Positions 17,036 through 24,998 of a stretch of 28,670 nt of DNA are shown in pieces (the first letter of the stretch is position 1; each line of letters begins with the position of its first letter). The notes below the pieces were generated by a model. It made no database searches. It saw only the letters and a program-made list of their open reading frames with translations, and was not told the DNA's origin. A program made the position numbers and the translations under genes. The stretch spans positions 1 to 28,670 of the forward strand of contig JBBDMS010000024.1 in assembly GCA_040878185.1 (NCBI GenBank). The letters are read 5' to 3'. The stretch is from JAWXBK01 sp040878185 (GTDB lineage: Bacteria; Pseudomonadota; Alphaproteobacteria; Dongiales; Dongiaceae).

Positions 17036-17063
17036 ATTCTACGAATTTTCACCCACAGGTCAA
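17036..17063 (-). promoter_or_regulatory. sigma70-type promoter of the rpsM-rpsK-rpoA-rplQ operon
   Basis: Minus-strand TTGACC (17058-17063) and TAGAAT (17036-17041) are each one mismatch from the consensus hexamers and are 16 bp apart. The -35 begins only 4 bases after the adk stop codon. Predicted transcription start is near 17029, giving a leader of about 60 bases before rpsM. This is the best promoter match in the window. Confidence 0.75.
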
Positions 17064-17067
17064 GCAT

Positions 17068-17718
17068 TTAGCAGCGCTCCAGCACAGCATCGATCTGACC
17101 GGCCACCTCGGCCACCGGGACCATCCCGTCGACCCGCTGCACCAGGCCCCGCGCCTCGTAAAAGGGCAGGATCGGCGCGGTCTGTTCCCGATAGGCCTTC
17201 AGCCGAGTCTTCATGGTCTCCGGATTGTCGTCCTTCCGGCGGTCGAATTTGGTCCCGCCGCATTGGTCGCACACCCCGGCCTTAAGCGGCGGATGGAAGG
17301 TATCGTGATACCCCGCACCGCACTGGGCGCAGGAGAACCGCCCGGCAATCCGGTCGATCAGGGCCGTCTCGTCGACCTTGAGCTCGATGACGCAATCGAC
17401 CCGGCGCCCCTTGGAGGCCAGCATGGCCTCCAGCGCCTCGGCCTGGGCCACGGTCCGGGGAAACCCGTCGAGAATGGCGCCCTGGGCGGCATCCGGCCGC
17501 TCGAGCCGCTCGCCGATCATGCCGATGATCAGCGCGTCGGGAACCAGCTTGCCTTCGTCCATGATCCGTTTGGCTTCGAGGCCGAGTTTGCTGCCAGCGG
17601 CCGCTTCCGCCCGAAGCATGTCGCCGGTCGATAGCTGCACGAGGCTCCGGTTCTTTTCCAGGCGCTTGGCCTGCGTGCCCTTGCCGGCGCCGGGAGGCCC
17701 CAGAAGGATCAGGATCAT
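17068..17718 (-). CDS. adk: adenylate kinase, zinc-type LID
   Basis: Adk interconverts ATP + AMP and 2 ADP. The 216-residue protein begins MILILLGPPGAGKGTQAKRLE (P-loop 8-15) and contains STGDMLRA, LDGFPRTVAQAEAL and, after the LID, RKDDNPETMKTRLKAYREQT. The long LID carries four cysteines (C130, C133, C150, C153) in a CxxC...CxxC arrangement, predicting structural zinc, unlike the E. coli enzyme. The ATG overlaps the secY stop as ATGA (17715-17718), so synthesis is coupled to secY. This position between secY and rpsM, with no rpmJ, is typical of alphaproteobacteria. Confidence 0.98.
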   Translation of the reverse strand: MILILLGPPGAGKGTQAKRLEKNRSLVQLSTGDMLRAEAAAGSKLGLEAKRIMDEGKLVPDALIIGMIGERLERPDAAQGAILDGFPRTVAQAEALEAMLASKGRRVDCVIELKVDETALIDRIAGRFSCAQCGAGYHDTFHPPLKAGVCDQCGGTKFDRRKDDNPETMKTRLKAYREQTAPILPFYEARGLVQRVDGMVPVAEVAGQIDAVLERC

Positions 17719-19061
17719 CCGCGACGACCCTTGAGCCGCGCCTTCTTGATCAGCCCCTCATATTGATGGGCGAGCAGATGGGAGTGGATCTGCGCCACCG
17801 TATCCATGGTGACGGAAACGACGATCAAAAGGCTGGTGCCGCCGAAATAGAACGGCAGCGCGAAGCGCGCGATCATGATCTCTGGCAGGATGCAGATGGC
17901 CGCCAGATAGGCGGCGCCGATGACGGTGACGCGCGTCAGCACATAGTTGATGTACTCGGCCGTATTCTTGCCGGGGCGTATTCCGGGAATGAAGCCGCCC
18001 TGCTTGCGCAGATTCTCGGCGGTATCGACCGGATTGAACACGATGCCGGTATAGAAGAACGCGAAAAACACGATCAGCGCGATGTAAAGCACCATGAACA
18101 GCGGCGTGCCGTGCTGGAGCTGCGCGGTGAGCTGCTGCATCCAGCCGCTGGAGGCGCCGCTCGCACCGAAGCTGACAACCGTCAGCGGCAGCAACAACAG
18201 CGAGCTCGCGAAGATCGGTGGGATGACGCCCGAGGAATTGAGCTTCAGCGGCAAATGCGAACTCTCGCCGCCGAACATGCGATTGCCGACCTGGCGTTTC
18301 GGATACTGGATGACCAGCCGGCGCTGCGCGCGTTCGAAGAACACGATCGTCGCGATCGTCACGACAGCGATCAGCAGAACCAGGATGATGACCGCCGTCG
18401 ACAGCGCGCCGGTGCGGCCGAGCTCCAGGGTCTGGATCAAGGCCGCCGGCAGGTTGGCGACGATGCCCGAGAAGATGATCAGCGAGATGCCATTGCCGAC
18501 GCCGCGCGCGGTGATCTGTTCGCCGAGCCACATCAGGAAAACGGTGCCGCCGGTCAGCGTGATGACGGTCGATGCCCGGAAGAAGAGGCCCGGGTCGATC
18601 ACGACCGACGAGCCGCCGCCCGACATGCCTTCGAGACCGGCCGCGATGCCGAAAGCCTGCGCGGCAGCGAGGAATACGGTGCCGACCCGCGTGTACTGAT
18701 TGATCTTCTTGCGGCCGGCTTCGCCTTCCTTCTTCAGCGCCTCGAGCTTCGGCGACATGCTCGACGCAAGCTGCATGATGATGGCGGCCGTGATGTACGG
18801 CATGATGTTCAGGGCGAAGATCGCCATCCGGCCGAGCGCACCGCCGGAGAACATGTTGAACATGCCGAGGATGCCGCCGCTCTGCTGCTCGAAAAGCTGC
18901 TGCAGCGCGATGGGATCGATGCCTGGCAGCGGAATATGCGTGCCGAGCCGGTAGACGAGAAGCGCACCCAGCGTGAACCAGATGCGGCGCCGCAACTCGT
19001 GCGCCTTGGCGAGCGCTCCGAAGTTGAATGTCGAGGCGAGCTGTTCGGCTGCCGAGGCCAT
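17715..19061 (-). CDS. secY: protein translocase subunit SecY
   Basis: SecY is the pore of the Sec translocon in the inner membrane. The 448-residue sequence has about ten transmembrane segments and the family blocks TLGALLVYRLGTHIPLPGID, NMFSGGALGRMAIFALNIMPYITAAIIMQL, RRLVIQYPKRQVG (cytosolic ribosome-binding loop), LPLKLNSSGVIPPIFASSLLLLP (pore ring and plug-side helix) and NPVDTAENLRKQGGFIPGIRPGKNT. It lies 20 bp after rplO, and its stop overlaps adk. Confidence 0.98.
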   Translation of the reverse strand: MASAAEQLASTFNFGALAKAHELRRRIWFTLGALLVYRLGTHIPLPGIDPIALQQLFEQQSGGILGMFNMFSGGALGRMAIFALNIMPYITAAIIMQLASSMSPKLEALKKEGEAGRKKINQYTRVGTVFLAAAQAFGIAAGLEGMSGGGSSVVIDPGLFFRASTVITLTGGTVFLMWLGEQITARGVGNGISLIIFSGIVANLPAALIQTLELGRTGALSTAVIILVLLIAVVTIATIVFFERAQRRLVIQYPKRQVGNRMFGGESSHLPLKLNSSGVIPPIFASSLLLLPLTVVSFGASGASSGWMQQLTAQLQHGTPLFMVLYIALIVFFAFFYTGIVFNPVDTAENLRKQGGFIPGIRPGKNTAEYINYVLTRVTVIGAAYLAAICILPEIMIARFALPFYFGGTSLLIVVSVTMDTVAQIHSHLLAHQYEGLIKKARLKGRRG

Positions 19062-19081
19062 CAGCGGGCCCTTCCTGCCAT

Positions 19082-19573
19082 TCAGGCCTCAGCGGCGCCG
19101 GCCGCCTCCGCCTTGGCGTTCTGAACGATGACTTTGCCGCCGGCTTTTTCGACGGCCGCGATGGCCGCCTTGGTGGCGCCGGCCACTTCGACGGTGATCT
19201 TGGCTTTCAGGGTGCCGTTCGCAAGGAGGCGCACCCCGTCGCGCGAGCGACGCAGCACGCCGGCCATGACGAGCGCGTCGGCGGTCACGGGCTTCGCCGC
19301 ATCGAGACGGCCTTCGTCGACCGCCGCCTGCAGCCGGCCGAGATTGATCTCGACATAGCGCTTGCGGAAAATGTTCTTGAAGCCGCGCTTGGGCAGGCGC
19401 CGATAGATCGGCATCTGACCGCCCTCGAAGCCCTTGATGGCAACGCCGGTACGCGCGGACTGACCCTTCACGCCACGGCCCCCGGTCTTGCCCTTGCCGG
19501 AGCCGATGCCGCGCCCGACCCGGATCGGGCCCTTGCGCGCGCCGTGATTGTCCTTGAGCTGATTGAGCTTCAT
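19082..19573 (-). CDS. rplO: 50S ribosomal protein L15 (uL15)
   Basis: From ATG 19573 the protein is 163 residues, MKLNQLKDNHGARKGPIRVGRGIGSGKGKTGGRGVKGQSARTG, the classical L15 N-terminus. The frame is open further upstream, but that stretch precedes the conserved start and lies in the rpmD-rplO spacer. L15 is a late-assembling protein of the large subunit interior. The C-terminus ends in a short alanine/glutamate-rich tail. A 77-bp spacer with a hairpin separates it from rpmD. Confidence 0.97.
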   Translation of the reverse strand: MKLNQLKDNHGARKGPIRVGRGIGSGKGKTGGRGVKGQSARTGVAIKGFEGGQMPIYRRLPKRGFKNIFRKRYVEINLGRLQAAVDEGRLDAAKPVTADALVMAGVLRRSRDGVRLLANGTLKAKITVEVAGATKAAIAAVEKAGGKVIVQNAKAEAAGAAEA

Positions 19574-19612
19574 CGTCTGACTTTCCAATCGCAATGCACA
19601 GGTCGAGGCGGA

Positions 19613-19629
19613 CCGGCCATCATGGCCGG
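19613..19629 (-). other. 7-bp inverted repeat in the rpmD-rplO spacer
   Basis: CCGGCCA and TGGCCGG form a perfect inverted repeat around the 3-base loop TGA. It sits in the 77-bp spacer, the longest gap within the S10-spc part of the cluster, 40 bases before the rplO ATG. No T-run follows. It might tune rplO translation or mark RNA processing. Confidence 0.4.
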
Positions 19630-19650
19630 CCATCGCGCCGAACCCGGCAA

Positions 19651-19845
19651 TCAGGCGCCGTCGTCGACCCTGACCAGGTGGCGAACTTTATCGATCATGC
19701 CGCGAACCGACGGCGTGTCCTCGAGCTCGCGGCTGCGATGCCGCTTGTTGAGGCCGAGCCCGATGAGCGTCTCGCGCTGATCGGAACGCCGCCCGATCGG
19801 CGAACCGATCTGGGTGATCTTGATCTTCTTTTTGCCTGCCGCCAT
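19651..19845 (-). CDS. rpmD: 50S ribosomal protein L30 (uL30)
   Basis: A 64-residue L30 with the family pattern KKIKITQIGSPIGRRSDQRETLIGLGLNKRHRSRELEDTPSVRGMIDKVRHLVRV. Short bacterial form of normal length, lying between rpsE (4-bp gap) and rplO, its standard position. L30 is a peripheral large-subunit protein. Confidence 0.97.
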   Translation of the reverse strand: MAAGKKKIKITQIGSPIGRRSDQRETLIGLGLNKRHRSRELEDTPSVRGMIDKVRHLVRVDDGA

Positions 19846-19849
19846 GACC

Positions 19850-20419
19850 CTACTCCCGGGCGTCCGCGCCGCTTTCCGGGCGGCCGAGAATGTCCGCCGG
19901 CTTGCGACCGCGCCGCTGCGCCACCGCGCGCAGCGAATTGCACTGGCTCAGCGCATCGAACGCCGCCTTGACCATATTATGCGGGTTCGAGGTGCCGAGC
20001 GATTTCGCCGTCACGTCCTGCAATCCGAGCGCCTCGCAGATCGCACGCACCGGACCGCCGGCAATGATGCCGGTGCCCTGTACCGCCGTGCGCATGACGA
20101 TGCGACCGGCGCCGTAATGGCCCTTCACGTCGTGATGCAGCGTACGGCCGTCGCGCAGCGGCACGCGGATCATGCCGCGCTTGGCCTGTTCCGTCGCCTT
20201 GCGGATTGCCTCGGGCACTTCGCGCGCCTTGCCGGTGCCGAAGCCGACCCGACCCTTGCCGTCGCCGACGACGACCAGGGCGGCGAAGCCGAAACGCCGG
20301 CCACCCTTCACCACCTTCGCGACGCGATTGATGCTGACCAGCTTCTCCGTCAGCTCGACCTCGTCCCGATCGCGCGGCTTGTCGCGACCCCGACGCTCTT
20401 CTCTTGCAGCACGTGCCAT
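19850..20419 (-). CDS. rpsE: 30S ribosomal protein S5 (uS5)
   Basis: A 189-residue S5 with the N-terminal RNA-binding fold (ELTEKLVSINRVAKVVKGGRRFGFAALVVVGDGKGRVGFGTGKA) and the C-terminal domain (APs: GTGIIAGGPVRAICEALGLQDVTAKSLGTSNPHNMVKAAFDAL). The VKGGRRF loop is the region where spectinomycin-resistance changes occur in other bacteria; here it looks wild type. S5 helps decoding accuracy. It has a short, basic-acidic N-terminal extension. Confidence 0.98.
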   Translation of the reverse strand: MARAAREERRGRDKPRDRDEVELTEKLVSINRVAKVVKGGRRFGFAALVVVGDGKGRVGFGTGKAREVPEAIRKATEQAKRGMIRVPLRDGRTLHHDVKGHYGAGRIVMRTAVQGTGIIAGGPVRAICEALGLQDVTAKSLGTSNPHNMVKAAFDALSQCNSLRAVAQRRGRKPADILGRPESGADARE

Positions 20420-20429
20420 ATCGTACCCT

Positions 20430-20792
20430 CTAGAACGTCAGGCCGCCCTCACGGGCGGCGTCAGCCAGGGCCTTGACCCTGCCATGAAACAGATAGGCGC
20501 CACGGTCGAACACGACTTCCTTGACGCCTGCGGCGATCGCGCGCTCCGCGATCAGACGACCGACTTCCTTGGCCGCTGCCGAATCGGCACCGGTCTTGAT
20601 CTTGCCCTTGAGGGTCTTGTCGACCGTCGAGGCCGCTGCCAGCGTCACGCCCTGCCCGTCATCGATAATCTGCGCATAGATATGCTGCGACGACCGGAAG
20701 ACCGACAGCCGCGGCCGACCATACGCCGACCCGCGCAGGCGATTGCGATTGCGCCGCTGACGGCGCTCCGAAATGGTTTCACCCTTCGCCAT
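20430..20792 (-). CDS. rplR: 50S ribosomal protein L18 (uL18)
   Basis: From ATG 20792 the protein is 120 residues: MAKGETISERRQRRNRNRLRG, then RPRLSVFRSSQHIYAQIIDD and the C-terminal VKEVVFDRGAYLFHGRVKALADAAREGGL. L18 binds 5S rRNA with L5. Upstream in-frame sequence shadows rplF and is not part of the gene. It is 10 bp after rplF and 10 bp before rpsE. Confidence 0.98.
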   Translation of the reverse strand: MAKGETISERRQRRNRNRLRGSAYGRPRLSVFRSSQHIYAQIIDDGQGVTLAAASTVDKTLKGKIKTGADSAAAKEVGRLIAERAIAAGVKEVVFDRGAYLFHGRVKALADAAREGGLTF

Positions 20793-20802
20793 GGCTCGAT
20801 TC

Positions 20803-21336
20803 CTACTTCTTCTTGCCTTCCTTGCGCAGGACGGTTTCGTCCGCGTACTTGATGCCCTTGCCCTTGTAGGGCTCCGGCGGGCGGAAGCCGCGAATTTCGG
20901 CAGCGACCTGACCGACCCGCTGCTTGCTCGCACCCGAAATCGTGATCGCGGTCGGGCGTTCGCACTTGATCTGCACGTCGGCCGGGATCGGATAAATCAC
21001 ATCGTGGCTGTAGCCGAGCTGAAGCTGCAGATTCTTGCCCTGAACCAGCGCGCGATAGCCGACGCCGTTGATCTCCAGCGACTTGGTGAAACCTTCCGAA
21101 ACGCCGACCACCATGTTGCGCACGATGTTGCGGACGGTGCCCCACATCAGCCGCGCTTGCTTGGTGTCGTTGGCGGGTTTCACCCAGAACTTGCCGTCCT
21201 CGATCCGCGTCTCGACCTGGTCGGACAGCGCGAAGTTGAGCGAGCCGAGCTTGCCCTTGGCAAGCACCGCACCACCCTGCACCTCGAGCGTCACGCCGCT
21301 CGGGATCACGACCGGATTTTTACCGACACGGGACAT
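20803..21336 (-). CDS. rplF: 50S ribosomal protein L6 (uL6)
   Basis: A 177-residue L6 starting MSRVGKNPVVIPSGVTLEVQGG and ending in the conserved PEPYKGKGIKYADETVLRKEGKKK. L6 lies at the base of the L7/L12 stalk near the factor-binding site. Both repeated alpha-beta domains are present and length is normal. It sits between rpsH and rplR as in most spc operons. Confidence 0.98.
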   Translation of the reverse strand: MSRVGKNPVVIPSGVTLEVQGGAVLAKGKLGSLNFALSDQVETRIEDGKFWVKPANDTKQARLMWGTVRNIVRNMVVGVSEGFTKSLEINGVGYRALVQGKNLQLQLGYSHDVIYPIPADVQIKCERPTAITISGASKQRVGQVAAEIRGFRPPEPYKGKGIKYADETVLRKEGKKK

Positions 21337-21353
21337 GACTTACGAACCTCTCG

Positions 21354-21755
21354 TCAGAATACCCGGCACAGGACTTCGCCGCCGACATTCGCCGCACGCG
21401 CTTCATGGTCCGACATGACGCCACGCGGAGTCGACAGGATCGAAATCCCGAGGCCGTTGAACACCGGCTGCAGGTCCGCAACCTTGCGGTACACCCGGCG
21501 GCCCGGTTTGGAAATACGCGAGATCTCGCGGATCACGGGATGACCCTCGTGATACTTGAGCTCGATACGAAATTCTTCACCGCCGCCCTTGCTCCCTTCC
21601 GCGCGTTCGTACCCGCGGATGAACCCTTCGCGCTTGAGTACTTCAAGCACGTTGGCCCGCAGGCTCGACGCAGGGCTGAGAACCGCGGAAAGGCCGGCCT
21701 TCTGGCCATTCCGGATGCGGGTCAGCATATCCCCGAGGGGATCGGTAAACGCCAT
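21354..21755 (-). CDS. rpsH: 30S ribosomal protein S8 (uS8)
   Basis: A 133-residue S8: FTDPLGDMLTRIRNGQKAG at the start and the invariant GLGISILSTPRGVMSDHEARAANVGGEVLCRVF at the end. In E. coli S8 binds 16S helix 21 and represses the spc operon at the rplX-rplE junction; I see no obvious mimic of that site here but cannot exclude one. Normal length. Confidence 0.98.
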   Translation of the reverse strand: MAFTDPLGDMLTRIRNGQKAGLSAVLSPASSLRANVLEVLKREGFIRGYERAEGSKGGGEEFRIELKYHEGHPVIREISRISKPGRRVYRKVADLQPVFNGLGISILSTPRGVMSDHEARAANVGGEVLCRVF

Positions 21756-21770
21756 GACGACGTTCCTCCC

Positions 21771-22076
21771 TTACCAGCTCGACTTGACCAGACCGGGGAT
21801 CTGCCCGGTTGATCCGAGTTCTCTGAGCGCAATGCGCGAAAGACGGAACTTGCGATAGTTGCCGCGCGGACGACCGGTCAGCGCACAACGGTTGCGGATT
21901 CGCACCCGCGAGCTGTTGCGCGGCAGTTCGGCCAGCCGCAGGCGAGCGCCGAAACGCTCTTCCATCGGACGGCTTTCGTCGTCGGCGATCTCTTTCAGTC
22001 GCAAGCGCCGGGCGGCGAACTTCTTGGTCAGCCGCTCGCGCTTCTTGTTCCGTTCAATCGAGCTCTTCTTTGCCAT
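21771..22076 (-). CDS. rpsN: 30S ribosomal protein S14 (uS14), zinc-free long form
   Basis: A 101-residue S14 (MAKKSSIERNKKRERLTKKFAARR, later NRCALTGRPRGNYRKFRLSRIALRELGSTGQIPGLVKSSW). It is the long form and lacks the CxxC...CxxC zinc-binding cysteines of the short paralog; only one cysteine is seen. It lies between rplE and rpsH, its standard place. Confidence 0.98.
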   Translation of the reverse strand: MAKKSSIERNKKRERLTKKFAARRLRLKEIADDESRPMEERFGARLRLAELPRNSSRVRIRNRCALTGRPRGNYRKFRLSRIALRELGSTGQIPGLVKSSW

Positions 22077-22095
22077 ACTCTCTCTCCTTCTGCCT

Positions 22096-22635
22096 TCAGT
22101 TCATGAAAGGCAGATCGAACCCTTTGAGAAGGGCCTTCGCCTCGGCATCGGTCTTCGCTGTCGTGCAGATAACGATGTCCATGCCGCGAATTTCATCGAT
22201 CTCGTCGTAGTTCACTTCCGGGAAAACGATCTGCTCCTTGAGCCCGAGCGCGTAATTTCCGCGTCCGTCGAAGCTCTTGCCCGAAAGCCCGCGGAAGTCG
22301 CGAACGCGGGGCAATGCAATCGTCACCAGCCGGTCGAGAAACTCGTACATGCGGTCGCTGCGCAGGGTCACCTTGCAGCCGATCGGCATGTTCTCGCGCA
22401 GCTTGAAGTTCGAAATCGAGGTCCGCGCGCGCGTGATGACCGGCTTCTGACCGGCGATCGCCGTCAGTTCCTTGACCGCGGCGTTCAGCTTCTTGCTGTC
22501 CTGCACCGCCTTGCCGACACCCATGTTGATGACGATCTTCGTCAGCCGCGGCGCCTGGAGGGCGTTCGAGTAACCGAACTCCTTCATCAGGGCCGGACGG
22601 ACGACCGTCGAATATGTTTCCTGCAAGCGCTTCAT
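22096..22635 (-). CDS. rplE: 50S ribosomal protein L5 (uL5)
   Basis: A 179-residue L5 with KIVINMGVGKAVQDSK, KPVITRARTSISNFKLRENMPIGCKVTLR and GNYALGLKEQIVFPEVNYDEIDEIRGMDIVICTTAKTD. L5 binds 5S rRNA and forms the bridge to S13 in the 30S head. Length is normal. It is 11 bp after rplX and 19 bp before rpsN. Confidence 0.98.
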   Translation of the reverse strand: MKRLQETYSTVVRPALMKEFGYSNALQAPRLTKIVINMGVGKAVQDSKKLNAAVKELTAIAGQKPVITRARTSISNFKLRENMPIGCKVTLRSDRMYEFLDRLVTIALPRVRDFRGLSGKSFDGRGNYALGLKEQIVFPEVNYDEIDEIRGMDIVICTTAKTDAEAKALLKGFDLPFMN

Positions 22636-22646
22636 CTCTGCCTCGC

Positions 22647-22973
22647 CTACCTGTCGATCTGCTCGCCGGAACGGCGCGCGATACGAACCTTCCGCTCGCC
22701 ATCCAGAACGCGATAGCCGATACGGGTCGGCTTGTTATCCTTCGGGTCGATATGCGCCAGATTCGATAGATGGATCGACGCCTCTTTCTCGACAATGCCG
22801 CCCGGGCCGGCCATGCTGGCGCGCGTATGGCGCTTCACCATGTTGATCTCGCGCACGACCGCGCGTTCCTCGACCGGGATGACCCGCAGCACCTCGCCGG
22901 TCTTGCCCTTGTCGCGGCCGGTCAGGACGATCACGCGATCGCCCTTTTTGATCTTCGATTTGAACAACGACAT
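22647..22973 (-). CDS. rplX: 50S ribosomal protein L24 (uL24)
   Basis: From ATG 22973 the protein is 108 residues and opens with a KOW motif (KIKKGDRVIVLTGRDKGKTGEVLRVIPVEERAVV), followed by GGIVEKEASIHLSNLAHIDP. L24 initiates 50S assembly by binding the 5' end of 23S rRNA. The longer open frame upstream shadows rplN. A 32-bp spacer separates it from rplN. Confidence 0.97.
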   Translation of the reverse strand: MSLFKSKIKKGDRVIVLTGRDKGKTGEVLRVIPVEERAVVREINMVKRHTRASMAGPGGIVEKEASIHLSNLAHIDPKDNKPTRIGYRVLDGERKVRIARRSGEQIDR

Positions 22974-23005
22974 ATCGATTCTTCCCGTCTTTCGTTCCGC
23001 GCGCC

Positions 23006-23374
23006 CTAGAGGACTTCCGGCGCCAGCGAAACGATCTTCATGAACTTCTTGGCCCGCAGCTCGCGCGTCACGGGGCCGAAAATGCGGGTCCCGATCGGCT
23101 CGCCCTGCTTGTTGATCAGCACTGCGGCGTTGGTGTCGAAGCGGATCATGCTGCCGTCGGGCCGCCGTACCGCCTTCGCGGTGCGGACGATAACCGCCCG
23201 GTGCACGTCGCCCTTCTTCACCCGGCCGCGCGGAATCGCATCCTTGACCGATACGACGATCACATCGCCGACGCCGGCAGTCTTGCGCTTCGAGCCACCC
23301 AGAACCTTGATGCACTGGACGCGCCGCGCACCCGAGTTGTCGGCGACCTCCAGGTTGGTCTGCATCTGGATCAT
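23006..23374 (-). CDS. rplN: 50S ribosomal protein L14 (uL14)
   Basis: A 122-residue L14 with MIQMQTNLEVADNSGARRVQCIKVLGGSKRK, the AVIVRTAKAVRRPDGSMIRFDTNAAVLIN core and GTRIFGPVTRELR.KKFMKIVSLAPEVL at the end. L14 forms an intersubunit bridge and binds the silencing factor RsfS in other bacteria. Full length, normal position after rpsQ. Confidence 0.98.
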   Translation of the reverse strand: MIQMQTNLEVADNSGARRVQCIKVLGGSKRKTAGVGDVIVVSVKDAIPRGRVKKGDVHRAVIVRTAKAVRRPDGSMIRFDTNAAVLINKQGEPIGTRIFGPVTRELRAKKFMKIVSLAPEVL

Positions 23375-23397
23375 CGTTCAGATCCCTTTCGTAACGC

Positions 23398-23646
23398 TCA
23401 GGCGCCCGGTGCGCCGGCCGTTCCGATCACTTCCCACGTCTTGCGACGGGAAATCGGACGGCATTCCTGGATGAGCACCTGATCGCCCACCTTGAAACGG
23501 TTGTCGGCGTCATGCGCCATGTAGCGCTTCGAGCGCTTGATGAATTTCTTGTACAGCGGGTGCATGACGCGACGTTCGACGCTGACCACGATGGTCTTGT
23601 CGCCCTTGTCGCTGACCACGACCCCTTCCAGAACACGCCTCGGCAT
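23398..23646 (-). CDS. rpsQ: 30S ribosomal protein S17 (uS17)
   Basis: An 82-residue S17 (PRRVLEGVVVSDKGDKTIVVSVERRVMHPLYKKFIKRSKRYMAHD, then VGDQVLIQECRPISRRKTWEVI), an OB-fold primary 16S binder. Standard place between rpmC and rplN, 15 bp after rpmC. Confidence 0.98.
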   Translation of the reverse strand: MPRRVLEGVVVSDKGDKTIVVSVERRVMHPLYKKFIKRSKRYMAHDADNRFKVGDQVLIQECRPISRRKTWEVIGTAGAPGA

Positions 23647-23661
23647 CGTCTTGCTCGCTCC

Positions 23662-23859
23662 TCAGGCGCCCGCAGGCGTCTTTACGTTCAGTATCGTGCG
23701 AATGCGGGCGATATCGCGCCGCACCTCGCGAACCCGGGCGGTGTTTTGCAACTGGCCGCTCGCCTGCTGAAAACGCAGGTTGAACGCCTCTTTCTTGAGG
23801 TCGACGAGCTGCGTCATCAGCTCGTCCGCCGTCTTGGTGCGAATATCTTCCGCCTTCAT
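23662..23859 (-). CDS. rpmC: 50S ribosomal protein L29 (uL29)
   Basis: From ATG 23859 the protein is 65 residues, MKAEDIRTKTADELMTQLVDLKKEAFNLRFQQASGQLQNTARVREVRRDIARIRTILN, two helices as usual for L29. It sits at the polypeptide exit tunnel near L23. The longer frame upstream runs into rplP and is a shadow; the gap to rplP is 4 bp. Confidence 0.97.
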   Translation of the reverse strand: MKAEDIRTKTADELMTQLVDLKKEAFNLRFQQASGQLQNTARVREVRRDIARIRTILNVKTPAGA

Positions 23860-23863
23860 GGCC

Positions 23864-24283
23864 TTAACCTTCCTCGCCCAGACGCACCACGAAGCGCGTC
23901 TTGATCGGCAGCTTCGCCGCCGCCAATTCGAATGCCCGGGCCGCGACGTCCCGCGGCACACCGTCGATCTCGAACATGATGCGGCCCGGCTTCACCCGCG
24001 CCGCCCAGAATTCGGGCGTGCCCTTGCCGCTGCCCATGCGGACTTCGGCCGGCTTCTTGCTGACCGGCACGTCCGGGAAAACCAGGATCCAGACGCGGCC
24101 GGCGCGCTTCATCTGACGCGTGACCGCCCGCCGCGCCGCCTCGATCTGGCGCGCGGTGACCCGGCCCGGTTCGACCGCCTTCAGCCCGTAGGCGCCGAAA
24201 TTCAGCGACGTGCCGCCTTTGGCATTGCCGTGAATCCGGCCCTTGTGGGCCTTGCGGTACTTGGTGCGCTTCGGCTGAAGCAT
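23864..24283 (-). CDS. rplP: 50S ribosomal protein L16 (uL16)
   Basis: A 139-residue L16 starting MLQPKRTKYRKAHKGRIHGNAKGGTSLNFGAYGLKA, with RAGRVWILVFPDVPVSKKPAEVRMGSGKGTPEFWAARVKPGRIMFEIDGV. L16 organises the A-site region of the 50S subunit. The arginine in the MGSGKG-preceding segment and the loop are as in the family. A purine-rich 33-bp spacer separates it from rpsC. Confidence 0.98.
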   Translation of the reverse strand: MLQPKRTKYRKAHKGRIHGNAKGGTSLNFGAYGLKAVEPGRVTARQIEAARRAVTRQMKRAGRVWILVFPDVPVSKKPAEVRMGSGKGTPEFWAARVKPGRIMFEIDGVPRDVAARAFELAAAKLPIKTRFVVRLGEEG

Positions 24284-24316
24284 CGTTCGTCCTCGTCGTC
24301 TTCTTCGTTAGGTCGG

Positions 24317-24997
24317 TCAGCCGCGCGTCGGCTGCTGCTCGAGTGCCCGCTTGTCCTGCGCCATCGGGTCGTGCGCCAGGATTTCGCCCTTGAACACCCA
24401 CACCTTCACGCCGCAGGTGCCATACGTCGTCTTCGCCGTCGCCTCGCCGTAATCGATGTCGGCACGCAGCGTGTGCAACGGAACGCGACCCTCGCGATAC
24501 CACTCGGTGCGTGCGATTTCGGCACCGCCGAGGCGGCCGCCGCAGTGAATTCGAATGCCCTGGGCGCCGAGCCGCATCGCCGACTGCACCGCCCGCTTCA
24601 TCGCGCGGCGGAACGCCACGCGGCGCTCGAGCTGCTGGGCGATATTCTCGGCCACCAGTTTCGCCTCGATCTCCGGCTTGCGGATCTCGACGATGTTCAG
24701 CGCGACGTCGGTCCCGGTCATCTTCTGCAGGTCGATGCGCAGCTTCTCGATATCCGCGCCCTTCTTGCCAATGACGACGCCGGGCCGCGCGGTGTGAATG
24801 GTCACGCGCGCGCGCTTCGTCGGCCGTTCGATCACGATGCGGCTCACACCGGCCTGCAACAGGCGCTTCGTCAGATAGCGGCGCAGGTTGAGATCCTGGT
24901 GCAGCAGGTTCGCGTAGTCCTTGTCCGCGAACCAGCGCGAATCCCAGGTCCGGTTGATCCCGAGCCGCAGCCCGATCGGATTTACTTTCTGACCCAT
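24317..24997 (-). CDS. rpsC: 30S ribosomal protein S3 (uS3)
   Basis: From ATG 24997 the protein is 226 residues: MGQKVNPIGLRLGINRTWDSRWFADKDYANLL. The KH domain (RPGVVIGKKGADIEKLRIDLQKMTG) and the C-terminal domain (GRLGGAEIARTEWYREGRVPLHTLRADIDYG) follow. S3 lines the mRNA entry tunnel and has helicase activity with S4 and S5. It starts one base after the rplV stop. The few residues upstream in the open frame are not part of the family. Confidence 0.98.
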   Translation of the reverse strand: MGQKVNPIGLRLGINRTWDSRWFADKDYANLLHQDLNLRRYLTKRLLQAGVSRIVIERPTKRARVTIHTARPGVVIGKKGADIEKLRIDLQKMTGTDVALNIVEIRKPEIEAKLVAENIAQQLERRVAFRRAMKRAVQSAMRLGAQGIRIHCGGRLGGAEIARTEWYREGRVPLHTLRADIDYGEATAKTTYGTCGVKVWVFKGEILAHDPMAQDKRALEQQPTRG

Positions 24998-24998
24998 A

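Noticed and set aside
17763..19124. 453-residue plus-strand open frame opposite secY
   Set aside because: It mirrors secY codons on the other strand, is rich in Arg/Asp/Gln/His and has no family motif. GC-rich codon use leaves such frames open by chance.
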